Shown: one piece after another, positions 11,827-24,124 of the stretch
Position numbering within the stretch: the stretch's first letter is position 1
Layout of the letters: each line of letters starts with the position of its first letter
NCBI GenBank assembly: GCA_011033025.1
Contig: WFMF01000158.1
Span: 1-64,000, forward strand
Reading direction: 5' to 3'
Origin: Beroe forskalii
Lineage: Eukaryota > Ctenophora > Nuda > Beroida > Beroidae
Length of the DNA: 64,000 bases
The notes under the pieces: model-generated
Told to the model about the DNA's origin: nothing
Database searches by the model: none
Seen by the model: only the letters and a program-made list of their open reading frames with translations
Translations under genes and position numbers: made by a program

Positions 11827-13447
11827 CGTCGCTACTGACGGAGTCTTCGTGATGTGACACTTTCTGTGAGTTCGGTACTCCGTAATACGTACCCCCGTGG
11901 TCCAAACCCTCCTGAAAAGGGGAAATTTACATCAGCAGGAGTAACTGGGATTTCATAGTGATTTCTGGGTAGCTTCAGCCAAGAAAAGAAGAAATAGACC
12001 AACAATCCTAACTCATTTAAAGTATTACATGGCTTCCGTGCAGCTACATGGTTATCAAATTCGGTGATTTTAAGGATCTTTCACATACTGTGCAATCGAA
12101 TTTTTGGCTATTCTAAAGCTCTCTTCCGTAGCCTTTATCATTTCTTCATTTCAAAATTCCTTTATCATAGTCTAACCAGAACCCTGTTCTTGTGACTGCC
12201 TTGGTAATGCGAAAAAACCTCCCTTAATATCATGTGAACCATCCCAGGCATGAAAGAAATTCAATTGAGACTTTGATGAGTAACTTCTGAACTACATACA
12301 ATCTTCGTAAGTCTCTTGAAACAATATAATTGAGCCGTTAAGTCCATAACATAGAGTACCTAACGTACTAACGATCTGGTATAAAAAGCATCTTATTAGC
12401 TTATTCCCTGTGAGAGTATACAACTTAAAGTATGTTTACTGGCCATGCTAATGTCTCGCTGTAACAAGTAATTATAATGCTAGGAGTATATGTTAAGTTT
12501 GACATCAGACCCTAGATCCTGAGTAAGAGATTACCTAATTTATATATTATATTCTACACTTTATACAATTACCAGTTTGAGTTTCTATTTAAACAAGGCT
12601 GCATGAAATACATGAACTCGGTTATTAAAGTTACAGCCATGAGTCACATGCACACTTAAATAATTTATATATTGAACCTATCATGAGTCGCTTAACGCTA
12701 TGTAATATATAACGTACTTACAAAATATATACTCAAAATACTTGAAGTAGTTACATAAACTCCCATTCTTCCTTGATGCTTGAGAGAGAGTGAAGCAAAT
12801 AGCTTCAGAATACGAGACGTTGGTGTGGTTAAACGGAATATACAAAAAATATCACCATAGCCGGTACCGAAATGATGTCATTATCATAGTTTAGAATAGT
12901 GAGTTGGTGACGTTGGACCGCGTATTTGTCAGACACAACATTTAGAGCGACTGTATGCGCACAAAACAGAGTAAACCCGCCCAAAATCTGCAATTATCTA
13001 CCCCGTTTATCTCTTTTAAAGTTTTAATGATACCCCTCGCTCTGTCTAAGGGTTGTTTATTAAGTTATTAGATGTAGTCCATGGAAAAAATGCGCAGTTG
13101 GACGTCACAAACTCCCCATTCTGAGTCCTGGAAATGACGTCACCCTCTCTGGCATGGTATTTGTGTGCGATCTGTTATAGTTGGTCATGGTATCCTGGTG
13201 TTAGGGTCACCACCATCTGGTGAAGGGATGAGTATACATTACCCCCCCCAAAGTGCGTGCACTGCAGTGCAGTAAACGATCTAGGTATACAAGGTTTTAC
13301 AAGATAGCGCTTATCTAAAACCACCTCTCAATTCTGATAGAAGTCCCATATTAAGTTTAATTGCAATTACAAGTCTTAATTTGAAGGATTAACAAAGAAC
13401 AAAGAAAAACAAAACCCGCAGCTTTTAATTTAAGTTTGACCTACTCA
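11827..13447. other. intergenic, no gene seen
   Basis: AT-rich, with scattered stops in all frames. No paired splice sites with coding content and no recognisable repeat family were found. Confidence 0.55.
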
Positions 13448-13651
13448 TCAAAGGTTTGACCTGACTTCTAATTCCAACAATACCTCTAGAGCTCTGGAGT
13501 CGTATTTAACAAGCGTTTCGTGAGATTGGAAGGAGTTGGGTTTCTCCTCGATTTCCCGGTCCATGGCTTTCTTGCGCAGATCACGCAACTTTTCTCGTGA
13601 CTGTTCCGAAGGAAGATTCTCTTTCTTTGCCACCACAACCGAAACATTCAT
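13448..13651 (-). CDS. small charged hypothetical protein or exon
   Basis: A 67-codon frame starts with ATG and encodes a strongly charged, probably helical peptide (KENLPSEQSREKLRDLRKKAMD) that ends in a leucine/glutamate-rich stretch. The composition looks more coding-like than its surroundings, and the frame lies just outside the dispersed repeat at 13665. I do not recognise it, and there is no supporting homology or promoter signal. It may be a chance ORF or a fragment of a larger gene. Confidence 0.3.
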   Translation of the reverse strand: MNVSVVVAKKENLPSEQSREKLRDLRKKAMDREIEEKPNSFQSHETLVKYDSRALEVLLELEVRSNL

Positions 13652-13664
13652 TTAAGTATAAAGC

Positions 13665-14042
13665 ATATTATACCCCTCCCAAGCTTGTTTTAGCGACCGT
13701 GTAAGTTTGGTTATACGGTCTTCACTGAATTACAGTCAAAATGACTTTAAATGAAATTTGATTTTATAAAGGAGCACTCAAAAAATCTACTTAAGCGTTG
13801 AATCCCGACGAGGGTCGTCAGACCCGAGTGGGAAGAAATACTGCTGTTTGGTCAGAGAATAGTAGGTCCCAGCTGTTTCCGGTCGGGGTATAATCCGGTT
13901 CCATGATCTCAGCTGTGACCGTATACCTTCGATAATGAACTCGGCACGCCTCGTCCATTATCCAACTTACACAGTGTCGGCTGTCGCCTCGACCATGTAA
14001 GTTGCGGTATACGGTCACCACTTCGACATGTAACCGCTTATT
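13665..14042. repeat. 378-bp dispersed repeat, copy 1
   Basis: Nearly identical to 57369-57746 and in the same orientation; both copies start at ATTATACCCCTCCCAAGC and end at TAACCGCTTATT. It has two dyads: GACCGTGTAA/TTATACGGTC near 13694-13719, and a perfect 13-base inverted repeat GTGACCGTATACC (13915-13927) with GGTATACGGTCAC (14006-14018). A minus-strand open frame is partly shared by the copies but matches no known domain. Probably a SINE-like or non-autonomous element of unknown class. Confidence 0.8.
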
Positions 14043-17000
14043 ACACAGGTGTCGCAGGTTCGAGGAATGATAATAATTCTGGTCCGCGCGGCACCATGTA
14101 CGTAGTGTGGAAATTTCAGGAAGCATTCTCAGAACTTGCCACATAAACGTTAATATGTCAACGAAACTAGTAATAACTCGGTGGGAAAAATTCCCATAAC
14201 TCTATTGGAAGGATATCAGAATCCGAACACAAGGAAATATTTCGTAATGTTTACTGACCCGATGATTCCCCGCTGGAGGTTTGTGGGGTGTAAATGTTCT
14301 TTATAACGGTGTCCTCGTCCTCGCCCTGTGTGTACTGTTTCCATGTGTCTAGTAGCGTTCCCTGGTATGGAGGATATAATTAATAGCCACAGACCCAACA
14401 TTAAATCGGATTACCCAGGGCTTCAGGCCCTCCAAATGTCCGAGTGTTGCGCGCGAAGAATGGTATTGGTAACACGTATCTATAAAGCCGAGACCCTTAG
14501 CGTCCTAAGTAACAATCAAAAACGATTGGGAACCTGAACCAAGATAGATTTTTAGGAAGGATTAAGGTCATCATCTAAACAATGATTCTGTCAGAATGGA
14601 CATTGGACAATACCTGTGACTTATCGCAGTAGATATTCCCCACTCCGTTTTTTCTCTCTGGAGCAGCCTGTAAAATGTAGCTATTAGCTATTTTCTAAGA
14701 TAAACCAATAGCAGGCGAGAAAAGAAGTATGAGATGAATGATTATCATTCGTTAAAAAGGCTTCAAAATTCAAAAATACAATCTCCAGGTTTTTCCTAAG
14801 ATTCAAGTTTTTCCTCAGATTCAATACCCATCACCAATCACCAAGTACACAATAAACGTACATGATTACCCCAATTAAATAATTATCATGATAATGATGA
14901 AGCTCACCATGGTATATAATTGAGGGGGGTGTCACAGGACAATCACATCAGTTGGCAGATAAGTAGTAGGAAGTGCGTGAGAGAGAGAAGGAACGATCAG
15001 TGGTCATATTCTACTCACAAAACACACGCTCATATATATGTGATACAACTTATATATAAGGGCAGAGCACTGGTCTAATATATATATAAGTACCTAATAT
15101 ATACTGCCCGAAGAGGAGAGGCTTTCCTTCTTCTCCTGGCCTTGCTCTCTCCCTCGTTTAGATGGGTAAGAGAGCTCTAACTATCCCTCGGAAGGAATAA
15201 GCGGTGCCACATCATCAGTTCAGCAGTTTAAATAGAGATAATGACGTCACTAAACTTCTCCCTGTGTCCGGTCAGGGAGCTTTGGGAGCAGCTTGATGAC
15301 ACACATACACAGAGCAATGATCGTACAGCAGGGAGTTAGTGCCGGGCGAGGGAAGTGCGTGTAATCACTTTGAGATGTAATCACTTTGAGATGTAATCAC
15401 TTCGAGATGTAATCATATCATGTTTAATCGCGAGAAAATATATATTCTTATATTGACGCGTGCAGATGTTTAATCGTAGTTAGATCCAGTATATCTTATT
15501 GGTATATTCACTCATGACTCGAGTGTGATGAGAGATTACATGAGGGTTATTGGTGGCTCAGAGTGAGAAAGACTGTTACAAAAAAAGGAATTCCTGTCAA
15601 ATTGAACAAAAATTGTAGGATTGTATTCATTTCAGGTCAAAATTTGGGTCCCTTTCGCAGTCAATATATTATGATGCTTCTAGGTGTAAATCTAAAAGTG
15701 ACACAAAATTTACAGCTCGCAAATTCTAAACAAAATACGAATAAATATTCCTGGAAAGGTCACGGATCAAACGTGACCTTGGCAGCGAAATACGCACGGC
15801 AGCACTCGATCACTACTATAAGCATGAGAGCCGTGAAGGCAATGATAGCTGTTGGAGACGACAAGTAATCACCAGGGACAATAGTAATAACTGAGTACCA
15901 GGTAATGGTACACATCCTCCCAACCACATGATGGGCATATAACACAATGTGGGGTGTGATATTAGGGCGCAATCAAGGGTGGGCTGTTCGTTTGTAGGTT
16001 TGTAGGTGTGTGTGTGTGTGGACTGTGGAGTGGTTTGTATGGTGCGTGTTGGGCACAGTAAATAAGTAAATAAGTACAGTGTATGATAAATTTGAGAAGT
16101 AATCAAAAATACGCAAATGACCACATTGCAAAATCTGCGACTCGGCGCCGATGGAAAATGGAGCAGGTAATGAATGTTGTTTCATCCTGCATGATTAAAA
16201 ACTGGAGTTAAAAATGAAGCGTATAAAAGTAAAAAGTTACCCTGGCTCGGGGGTCTCGTCTGGTACTAGATCGAGGACTTGTCGCCCAAACATCGCCAGC
16301 ATCCGGTGACTCTGTTGCGGCTCTCATGTTTATCTGACAAACCTACTCTCACTTCGTTGTGATATACGCAACATCGCTCAAATAATCAAGGGTTTATAGT
16401 ATAACGAGCAAAAAAGTACAAACCGTGATACCACACAAAAGTGGTCGGAGGCCCGAATTGAGACCGAGGTCAAGGCCAAATGTCGAGGTTCTAGTCGAAC
16501 GGTTTGTACTCTAATGAATTATCGAACTTAGTACGCGTTGACATGGGGTCTTTTCAAACACAAGGAAATATCTTGCATCAAAATATGGGTGTGTAACTGA
16601 CACTTACTTGGGCAACAAATTTTTGCGATAACGGGAGGAATAAGGAATAACAGGAGAAATAAGGAATTGGCGTCATAGGCGCCTAGGAAACGAAAAGAAA
16701 CTTTGATAAGCGCCTAAAGGCGTTAACTCGTATAGGCGCCAGTTAACGCCTATAGGCGCCCAGTCGTAGATCACACATTTTGTCTTTTGCCAACACCTAA
16801 GTCAACGCTCATAAGTGACATGACAATGCTAACGGCAATCGGCAATAAAACGTTCACTGCCTTTCTGGTACATTGCACAATTGTCGAATGATTTCCCGGA
16901 TTGGTACGGTGAATTCTGAGGAACAAACTGACACTGAGAGAGTCACGAACCAAAGCAGCTCGGTACATGGTCTATGAGTATGGCATAACTATAACAAGAG

Positions 17001-18642
17001 GTGGAAAGAGAAGCCCACCGCATAATACTCACCTAGCATTTCCTGTCTGATTATATGGTGATCACGTGACACGCAGCCTAGCTTTTGATCATGTGACACA
17101 GTCACGTGCTCCATCATCGAGTTAGATCACCATAGCAACACAACGACATCACGTGAGACAGCAGATCCCATCTCGTCCAGCTGAGCGTCTGTCTCTCCAT
17201 GCCATATTCCTGCCTACAAAGTGGGTCATATTAGGGGTCAGATCACAACTTACTAAAATAAATATAAAGGTTTTAGGATAAACCAATTGAAATTGAATTT
17301 ATTTACCGCAGAGACCACGCAAATTCCCGGGCATAGTTGTCACGTGGTCCTAACAAACTAGGGTAAATTGCGAGGCTGATTACTTATATCCAGCATTGAT
17401 ATGTGAAGTTGGTCATTACTGCTGCTATTAAGCTAGATTGGGCGGGTAACTGGGGTATCACGTGACCCAACGTGGACTGAGCCCGAGAGTAAATATTAGC
17501 TACATTTAAGAACATGAATACATAATAATTATACGGTTGTGCGTTACAGGGTACAGATGAAAGTCAAGAATATGAAGCTGATCATGATTGTAAATTTAGA
17601 AGACTTAAGGCAGCTGACTTGGATCGCTAAAGGAAAACATATCGTTTCAAATATGGTAATTTTCTGTTATCTACGGCTCATTTTGAAGTCAAAATACACA
17701 CATGAATGTACTTGCTCGATGGATACATACAGTTACTACGGGTAATCGCTTCTCGATTTGAAACAATTAAGCTCTAATTATGATAACTACCAGATAATTT
17801 CACGGCAAGTTTGGACTACGTGCCATGAGTTAAATATGAGCTACCAAAATGACTCATACAAGTTACAATTTCTTGACAATTTCCAGGTGTTTCATGATGC
17901 GAGCTGCTGCAGTTAAAACAGGAATTAGTCCAGCATAGATCTACAGTAATTCTACGAATTTTACTCAACGAAATTACAGCAACTTCAAAAGATTGAACTG
18001 CTCGAGTAAATAGTTCGGTTAAATTTTACAAGGCAGTAAGGCACATAGACTGTCGGTCTATCAGTAAAAGTTGTGGTAAATGGTGGTAAATCTAACCGGG
18101 TCTAACGTATTTGTGACTGAAAAGCTGCAACAGGGGTAGTACAAGTACAACATTTCATCTACCTGTCCTGGTCCTAACCCTAACCCAAACTCTAATCATG
18201 TAACCATAACCCTAACTAAGACCACAACCTTTGCTCAGAGTTGCATTTACAATATTACGAGATAAAGTGTCTTGAGATGAAATGTACGTTCCCGCTTCTG
18301 GTAGTTCGGCTGGGGACCTCTGTCAAATTTAGTGAAACATCGATGAATTTATTCAATAAAATCAATAATAAATTATGGTACAGATAAGTAACATTTTTAT
18401 GGCCAAAACCCATAATATCAATGCCATGCTCACAAAATTGCGTACAAATGAAATAAATAAATACAAAAACGATGGTGGAATATTTACAAAAATAAATAGA
18501 CTTAAAAAAGTTTCATCAGTCCACGCTCATTTTGTCATCCTTTAGAAAAGTCAGGAGTTTCTCAATTATTTTACTTGGGAAGGTAAAAATCGTTTATAAA
18601 TTCATGTAGACAGCGACAAACTAGATGACTTTTGACTCACTC
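14043..18642. other. long gene-poor stretch with simple repeats
   Basis: No exon with matched splice sites was found. Contents include a TATATA-rich patch near 15030-15100, four copies of an 18-bp unit (GTAATCACTTTGAGAT type) at 15358-15416, a TG run near 16006-16020, a cluster of inverted repeats around the sequence TATAGGCGCC at 16675-16760, a group of CACGTG and GTCACGTG sites at 17060-17160, and a degenerate CCCTAA-rich tract at 18173-18215. Confidence 0.6.
15358..15416. repeat. 18-bp tandem repeat, four units
   Basis: GTAATCACTTTGAGAT-type units are repeated four times, the last with CTTCGAGAT. No coding role is apparent. Confidence 0.85.
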
Positions 18643-20425
18643 TCAACCATCCATACAACTCATGTTGACAGAGACCACGTCCCCCATCTTAGCTAATCTG
18701 CTCTCCGTATCCTTTGCTCGGTATTCTGCACTTCTCAGCACACAGATCTTGTTACGTTGTACTTGTGTGACCAGCACACAGTAGGGGGTCCTACGACACT
18801 TCGCCTGGGGAGGGGTAATCAGTGGGTGTCCTGGGGATTGAGTATTTCACACGTCTACCTCAAAAATGTTAATTTTGAGCAGCATTCTTCCTTTTCCTTT
18901 AAAGTTAAGGTTTATCAGTCCTACACTTTGCCTTACACATTATTGGTGTGCCAACCAGACAGAATGAAACGATTAAAATAGTGATCATCGCACAGGTAAA
19001 CAATATTTATCAAGTCGAGAGACAAAGATAATTGGTGCTTATGGCATATCTTCTGAAATTACTAAATTAGTTAATTAGAAAAGATTCCTTTCAGTAACAG
19101 TGTACTGATTATAATATGTCAAATGAATAAATCGAAACCACAATTTTATCGAGATGTTGCTTAATTTATATGAGACAGTGTCTCAGGAAATGATTCTTTA
19201 TTCATCTACAGAATTCAGATAGGCTCTAATTCATTTCTTTAATCATAATCGGCCAATTAGCAATAATTATGAATTATCTCATTTGACCATTAACCACCCG
19301 TGTACGGAATAGTATGAAATCAAAGATAATATAATCATATCATTAAAGTTTGGAACATCATTATGTGCCTTCGACGCAATCGCAATTCTGTTGAAATAGC
19401 CATTGACCAGATGCCTTGGGAATTGGGAAATTAATCAAGATGACTCTTGAATAGATTCAGAGTGATCCATGATCACTGTCTCTAAGGGTTAAACCATCTT
19501 TTCATTAATTCCAAGTGCTATATCATCAACTTATCAAACTCAACAAATGCCACTCACCATGCACTCCTCGACGGACTCCACCCGGAGTTCTATCCGGATG
19601 ACACCCCCTGGGTACACCGCACCGTTCTCAAAACACGCATCAGACTCCTCAGACTGGGAGGAGTCATCGGACTCCGGAGCATGGGGGTTAACGCAGTCAG
19701 GATAGTCTGGAATATTGGAGAGTTAACGCCCTATCAGGATTTCAAGTCTTAAATATTGAAGATCATATGGCAGCTTTTATGACATCGGAAATAGGAAATC
19801 ATGTTATTTTTTATCATGTTATGTCAGCGGAAATGCACTGATTTTTGTGCAAATATTGAAAAGGACACGGAAAATTTGAATAAAGCATAGTTTCAGTTTG
19901 CTCTCACCTTTAGGGGTAATAAATCCGTCTGCTTCACAATCCAGTAGTTTGATGTTATGCGGCACGTTGGTACAGTACATGATAACGGAGTGTCCGATGT
20001 TTACGAACTTAGTGGGCGGATGTGTGTTCATTCCATCCGGGAGGATGGAAACGTCACAACCTGAGAAATGTACAAAAATCAGAGGAATAAAAGCATAGAT
20101 TCATGCACCTTGAAGCTTGTCCACTTAGACACAGGAGGAAAAACTAAGAACTTTCGTGATAGAAAAAACAGATCAAGATAGCGACAAAAACTGACGATCA
20201 AAACTCATGCACACACGATAAAAAATCTTAAAATCATCAACTCGTACCAGGTTTGCCAGCTTCGGGCGATCCAGCAACAGTAAACTCGTTTTCCTCCAGA
20301 TTCAGAAGGCTATCCTCCTCAGTGTTATCAGGGGGTGCCTCCCCTAGAGTCTCCTGGGGCTCTACAACACGCAGGAGAAGGAAAGTGAGGAGGAGAGGGA
20401 GGAGGAGGGGACATGGAATTCTCAT
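18643..20425 (-). CDS. secreted protein: signal peptide, sushi domain, PAN/Apple domain
   Basis: Four exons, 20248-20425, 19908-20060, 19558-19706 and 18643-18804, join in phases 1, 1 and 0 to give a 213-residue protein ending TGA at 18643. Exon 1 has a strong hydrophobic leader (CPLLLPLLLTFLLL) then an acidic linker. Exon 2 holds a sushi/CCP-like domain starting CDVSILPDG, with its last cysteine (DYPDC) in exon 3. Exons 3-4 form a PAN/Apple-like fold: CFENGAVYPGGVIR, VEECMAKCRRTPYCVLV and KICVL. Both modules mediate extracellular protein or carbohydrate binding, so a secreted or matrix role is likely. No acceptor precedes the ATG, which supports exon 1 as a true first exon. The orphan ShK exon at 20783 has phases compatible with splicing to the sushi exon. 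Domain calls are by motif only. Confidence 0.72.
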
Positions 20426-20782
20426 TATGATATAGTGATGTGTTTAGTCACGGACAATGGGACAAACAAACAGTGTAATGATGTCGAAGAAATGGCCTAT
20501 TACTTGCTTATCTCTGGATACAATATTTGTAGATAACGAACAATTGTTCAGCCAGATGTTATATTATACAACGCATGGTATACATGGTTGTACTGATTTA
20601 ATAGTTATTTCACCAAAAGTGATGAGAAAATCATGGCATTTCTCTGATCTAATTCATGCATGCATACTTACATGAATGTGAAAGTGGGACTTGAAGATAT
20701 GATAAATATGAAGGGTTGATATACAGCAATTATAAGGCAAGTTTACTGAGGATGAACCACTAACATTCACCCAACATCGTAC

Positions 20783-20908
20783 CTTTACAGACGCCACAAG
20801 TCTTCTGACAGTCGTCAGTCATGTAGTCGTTGTCAAAACACATGTCAATGTTAGCCAGACACTTGGGCGTTTCAGCGTCATCGTCACACCCTTCTCGTTC
20901 TTCTGATC
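20783..20908 (-). CDS. orphan ShK-domain exon, phase 1-1
   Basis: An acceptor (TTTTCCCAG) and donor (AAAG/GTACGATG) bound exactly 42 codons encoding one complete six-cysteine ShK module: GCDDDAETPKC, then CLANIDMC, ending DDCQKTCGVC. Phase is 1 on both sides, as in the large ShK genes at 28-42 kb. It lies upstream of the sushi/PAN gene's first exon and downstream of the choline transporter, all on the minus strand. It is probably an exon of an alternative transcript reading into the sushi exon (phase 1 accepted), or a relict. No first exon was found for it. Confidence 0.65.
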
Positions 20909-21419
20909 CTGGGAAAATGTCAAAAGTTAGAGATTAAAATGACTCAAAATCTGGGATGTAGTTCACTGATTTTAGACGTAAGACGGCAGAATTTCTTGAA
21001 TCAAAGACTTGGTGGGTATTAGAGCTTTATGTCTTTATAGCAGCTCAGCAGATAGACTTCACACATTTTGTGACACAAAATTGACCAATAGGAATCAGAT
21101 TTATTAAAGTGGCAGTCATCGAAAACAAATAAGTCGCTTCTCTGAAACAAGACAAGAGTATTATGATATATCTACAGTTTCATACTTTACACTTTCTCAG
21201 AAAAAAACTTCGACTCTAAAATAGATGATGATTGCTGAAGAAGGTCAGGAATGACATACAATATGAGTGAATAGTTCAAAGGAGGCTCAAAGGAGACTCA
21301 ATCTAAAACTCTAAAGTTACAAAAAAACTGAGATACAGTTCTGAGAGCCCTGTTACTGTCATCTACTCCTGTCATCTACTACATCCTGTGTCCATAATCC
21401 AGTGACTCCTCTGTCGAAG

Positions 21420-23147
21420 TTAACCATCATTTACCGCAGTCATATCAGAGGGCTGGCGGGATATAACCTCAACTGCCGTCTTGCTCTTCGACTTGCCTCC
21501 ATCCAACTCCTCATGGTTGAAGAAGTCAGGTTCAGGGTCGGTAGCTCCAAGGCAATCCCAGTGCTTGTACTGGGGGAATCGAGCGAAGAACTGCTTGGCC
21601 CCGGACGAGACAGTAAGAGACACGATCATATTGATCAGCATGAGAAGGACTCTGAAGGGGAACTTCTGGACTCCGTACACCGGGTTACCATCGCTGTCTG
21701 TAGAGGGTTCCTTGTAGTAGGGGAACTTGACAATAGCGTTGTACTTCAGCACAGGTTCACCAGCCAGTAGTCTCAGAATGAGGGCCAGAGTGAATCCAAC
21801 AACCATACCGTACTTGTTGGTGAAACGTTGAGCGTGGACAACGAGAGTTAGATGTGGGAAGAGGAGGATGAACACCAGATCACTGCAGATCAAGTAGAGA
21901 CCGTAGACCGTTTTCACATAGATAGCAATCAACATGGCAATGATGGTGTTGATAACCACAATTCCTCTCAGGAACCAGACAGTGACAACGTCGCTAGCTT
22001 TGGGGTAGAAGACATTGACGAAGACATTCCTTGTGAACATGGTACTGACACCCAGGATGGAGCTGTCTGTAGAACTCATCACGGCAGCACTAACCGCACC
22101 CAGACCAATGAAAGCTACGGCAGGATGAGTGAGGTAGAGCAGACACAGGGGTACAGCAAGTTTGTAGTTATCTTTAGTGAGCTCTCCAGCAGGGTAGGCA
22201 GTAGCAGACCAGTCAGTGTTCATGGCAATCAGCCCGATGATAATGGAGGGGATGGCGGCGCAGAAGCACCCGAAGCCACCCACAAAGGAGAGAGTCCTGG
22301 CCACGTTGTCATCCCGAGCTGAGAGAACCCTCTGGAAGTACGCCTGCCAGGGGATACCTCCGAACATCAACATGATGGCGTAGTCAAACCACACTCCGCC
22401 ATCTTCAGACTTCAGCTTACCGAAGAAGCCGCCCGTTTTGTTAGGGTAGAGCACGACATCGTGGGTTGCCAGGGGGATGGTGACAGCATCACTGGTCGTC
22501 ATGAAGGGGATGGAGAAGATAAGGCCTACGAAGATGCAAACCAGCTGGATGATGTCCGTGAAAGCCACTGAGTACAGCCCTCCGAAGAGAGTGTAAGTCA
22601 TGGCAATAGCAGCGCTAATAACGATGGAAGGCGTGTCTCCGATACCGCAGATGACACGGAGTGAAGTGCCCAGAGCAGCCAGAATGGAGGCAGACCAGAG
22701 GATCTCTCCCGTGAAAGCAGGGATGTAGAAGAGGGCTCCGAGAGGTTTGCCGTACTTGAGTTGCAGGGGATCCAGCATGGTGGTGAAGCGCCACTTCCTC
22801 ATCTTGGTAGCGTAGAAGGCACCTCCAAGGAGCAGAGAGATGGAGTAACCCACGGGGGCCTGGGTCCAGACCAGGCCATTCTTTATGATGGACTCAGTGG
22901 TTCCGTTGATGTATCCTCCACCAACCCAAGTAGCAGTCATGGTGAAGCAGCCCACTACGTAGTTAATGTCCCTCCCAGCTAACATCATTCCGTCAGACTG
23001 CACCTTCCCACCCTCCTGATCAGGGTCCTTCTTCTTCTTCAGAATCCAGTTGGCAAAGAGTCCTGATACAAAGATAACAAGGTAGAAGATGATCATGCCG
23101 GCCAAGCCGACCTTGTTTAGCTCAGTTTCAATATTGCCACCAGCCAT
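21420..23147 (-). CDS. SLC5A7: High-affinity choline transporter (sodium/solute symporter family), intronless
   Basis: A single uninterrupted frame of 575 residues, close to the usual length of about 580 for animal CHT1. This protein takes up choline with sodium and chloride at the plasma membrane, the rate-limiting supply for acetylcholine synthesis in cholinergic neurons. Recognisable features are the TM1 leader (GLAGMIIFYLVIFVSGLFA), the CHT hallmark TATWVGGGYINGTTES, the SSF core (LFGGLYSVAFTDIIQL, VSAAVMSSTDSSILG) and a hydrophobic profile of about 13 helices. The C-terminal tail is charged. The start ATG is followed at once by a conserved-looking N terminus. There is no intron in the coding region, unlike vertebrate CHT1, so it may derive from a retrocopy. 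Whether the substrate is choline itself or a related amine cannot be told from sequence alone. Confidence 0.93.
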   Translation of the reverse strand: MAGGNIETELNKVGLAGMIIFYLVIFVSGLFANWILKKKKDPDQEGGKVQSDGMMLAGRDINYVVGCFTMTATWVGGGYINGTTESIIKNGLVWTQAPVGYSISLLLGGAFYATKMRKWRFTTMLDPLQLKYGKPLGALFYIPAFTGEILWSASILAALGTSLRVICGIGDTPSIVISAAIAMTYTLFGGLYSVAFTDIIQLVCIFVGLIFSIPFMTTSDAVTIPLATHDVVLYPNKTGGFFGKLKSEDGGVWFDYAIMLMFGGIPWQAYFQRVLSARDDNVARTLSFVGGFGCFCAAIPSIIIGLIAMNTDWSATAYPAGELTKDNYKLAVPLCLLYLTHPAVAFIGLGAVSAAVMSSTDSSILGVSTMFTRNVFVNVFYPKASDVVTVWFLRGIVVINTIIAMLIAIYVKTVYGLYLICSDLVFILLFPHLTLVVHAQRFTNKYGMVVGFTLALILRLLAGEPVLKYNAIVKFPYYKEPSTDSDGNPVYGVQKFPFRVLLMLINMIVSLTVSSGAKQFFARFPQYKHWDCLGATDPEPDFFNHEELDGGKSKSKTAVEVISRQPSDMTAVNDG

Positions 23148-24124
23148 ACTGAATCTAGGTTTAGTGGAGATACTTGGGGTTAGATTGTACTGGCTTTTCT
23201 GGAAAACTGTAGTTTTTAGTTGATTTCAAGTTAAAATGAAGAAAATTACATAGGAGATTGGATTTTATTTTTTGGGACTTAATCATTTAATCAAGATTTA
23301 CAAGCAAATGTACATGAACGATAAAAATAATTCAGTGTAATTAGCGTAAGCCGTAAATCGGATGTCCACAACACCAGAACCATGAATTTCTCCATAGAGA
23401 TCCAAACCAACCATAGCCACGAAGATCACTCGAGCAAAGTAATATGCAGATATTATTTATGGTAAGTTAAAAACTCAGCTCAGCTCTCTGCCTTCGCAGT
23501 CACGACTACTGCTTAACAGTTTAACAACAGTCACGATTCCGGTTTAACCCCAGTTCTAAGTGAGCTTAGGCCCTACTGGACATCTCGAGATCATGAAGAA
23601 CGCATAAGTACATATAGTACTATCGTGCATGCTAAACGTGGAGCAATGATTATTGGGTGGCTATAACACGTGATCAAAAACTTTGAACTCACCTACGGCA
23701 GCTTCGAAGCAATTTAAGTGAAAATTTCAGCATATTTTGCAGTGTGGAGACAATTATTGTACTGAAAGTTTGGGCTGCCAACCCAGGTAACGATCCCTAG
23801 TTTTTGCTTATGTGACAGACTTCTTGCATGGATCAGGTCACGTGTCATAGTGCATGGTAACTGCGGATTTTGCAAAAGCACCGTACACATAACATGCTTA
23901 ACTTGATTGTGGACGAATAATTTAATGATTTAAAGAATAATTATAATTCAAAATAAGATAAATATGCGGTCATTTTTGCAAATACTATGCATTTCTGAGT
24001 AGCTGTTTAGCGAAGAACATATAAAGGGAATTTTTCCATAATACAATCGATTGATCAAAATTCTAAACTTGGGTTAAAATTCAAAAATACGTTGGTAACT
24101 TAATATGTTAAACGGAGTTTATAC
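23148..24124. other. upstream region of the choline transporter
   Basis: This should contain the transporter's promoter and 5' UTR. No clear core promoter element was identified. A short minus-strand open stretch near 23450-23300 lacks a convincing start or splice sites and is probably chance. Confidence 0.4.

Noticed and set aside
13818-14144. 108-codon minus-strand ORF, partly shared with 57522-57755
   Set aside because: Lies within the 378-bp dispersed repeat; conservation reflects recent copying of the repeat, and the frame extends differently outside it.
21402-22982. Plus-strand ORFs opposite the choline transporter
   Set aside because: Antisense shadows of a well-conserved coding frame, with no motifs.
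23300-23460. Minus-strand open stretch including a GLDLYGEIHGSGVVDIRF-like peptide
   Set aside because: No start codon in context, no paired splice sites and no recognised family; length compatible with chance.
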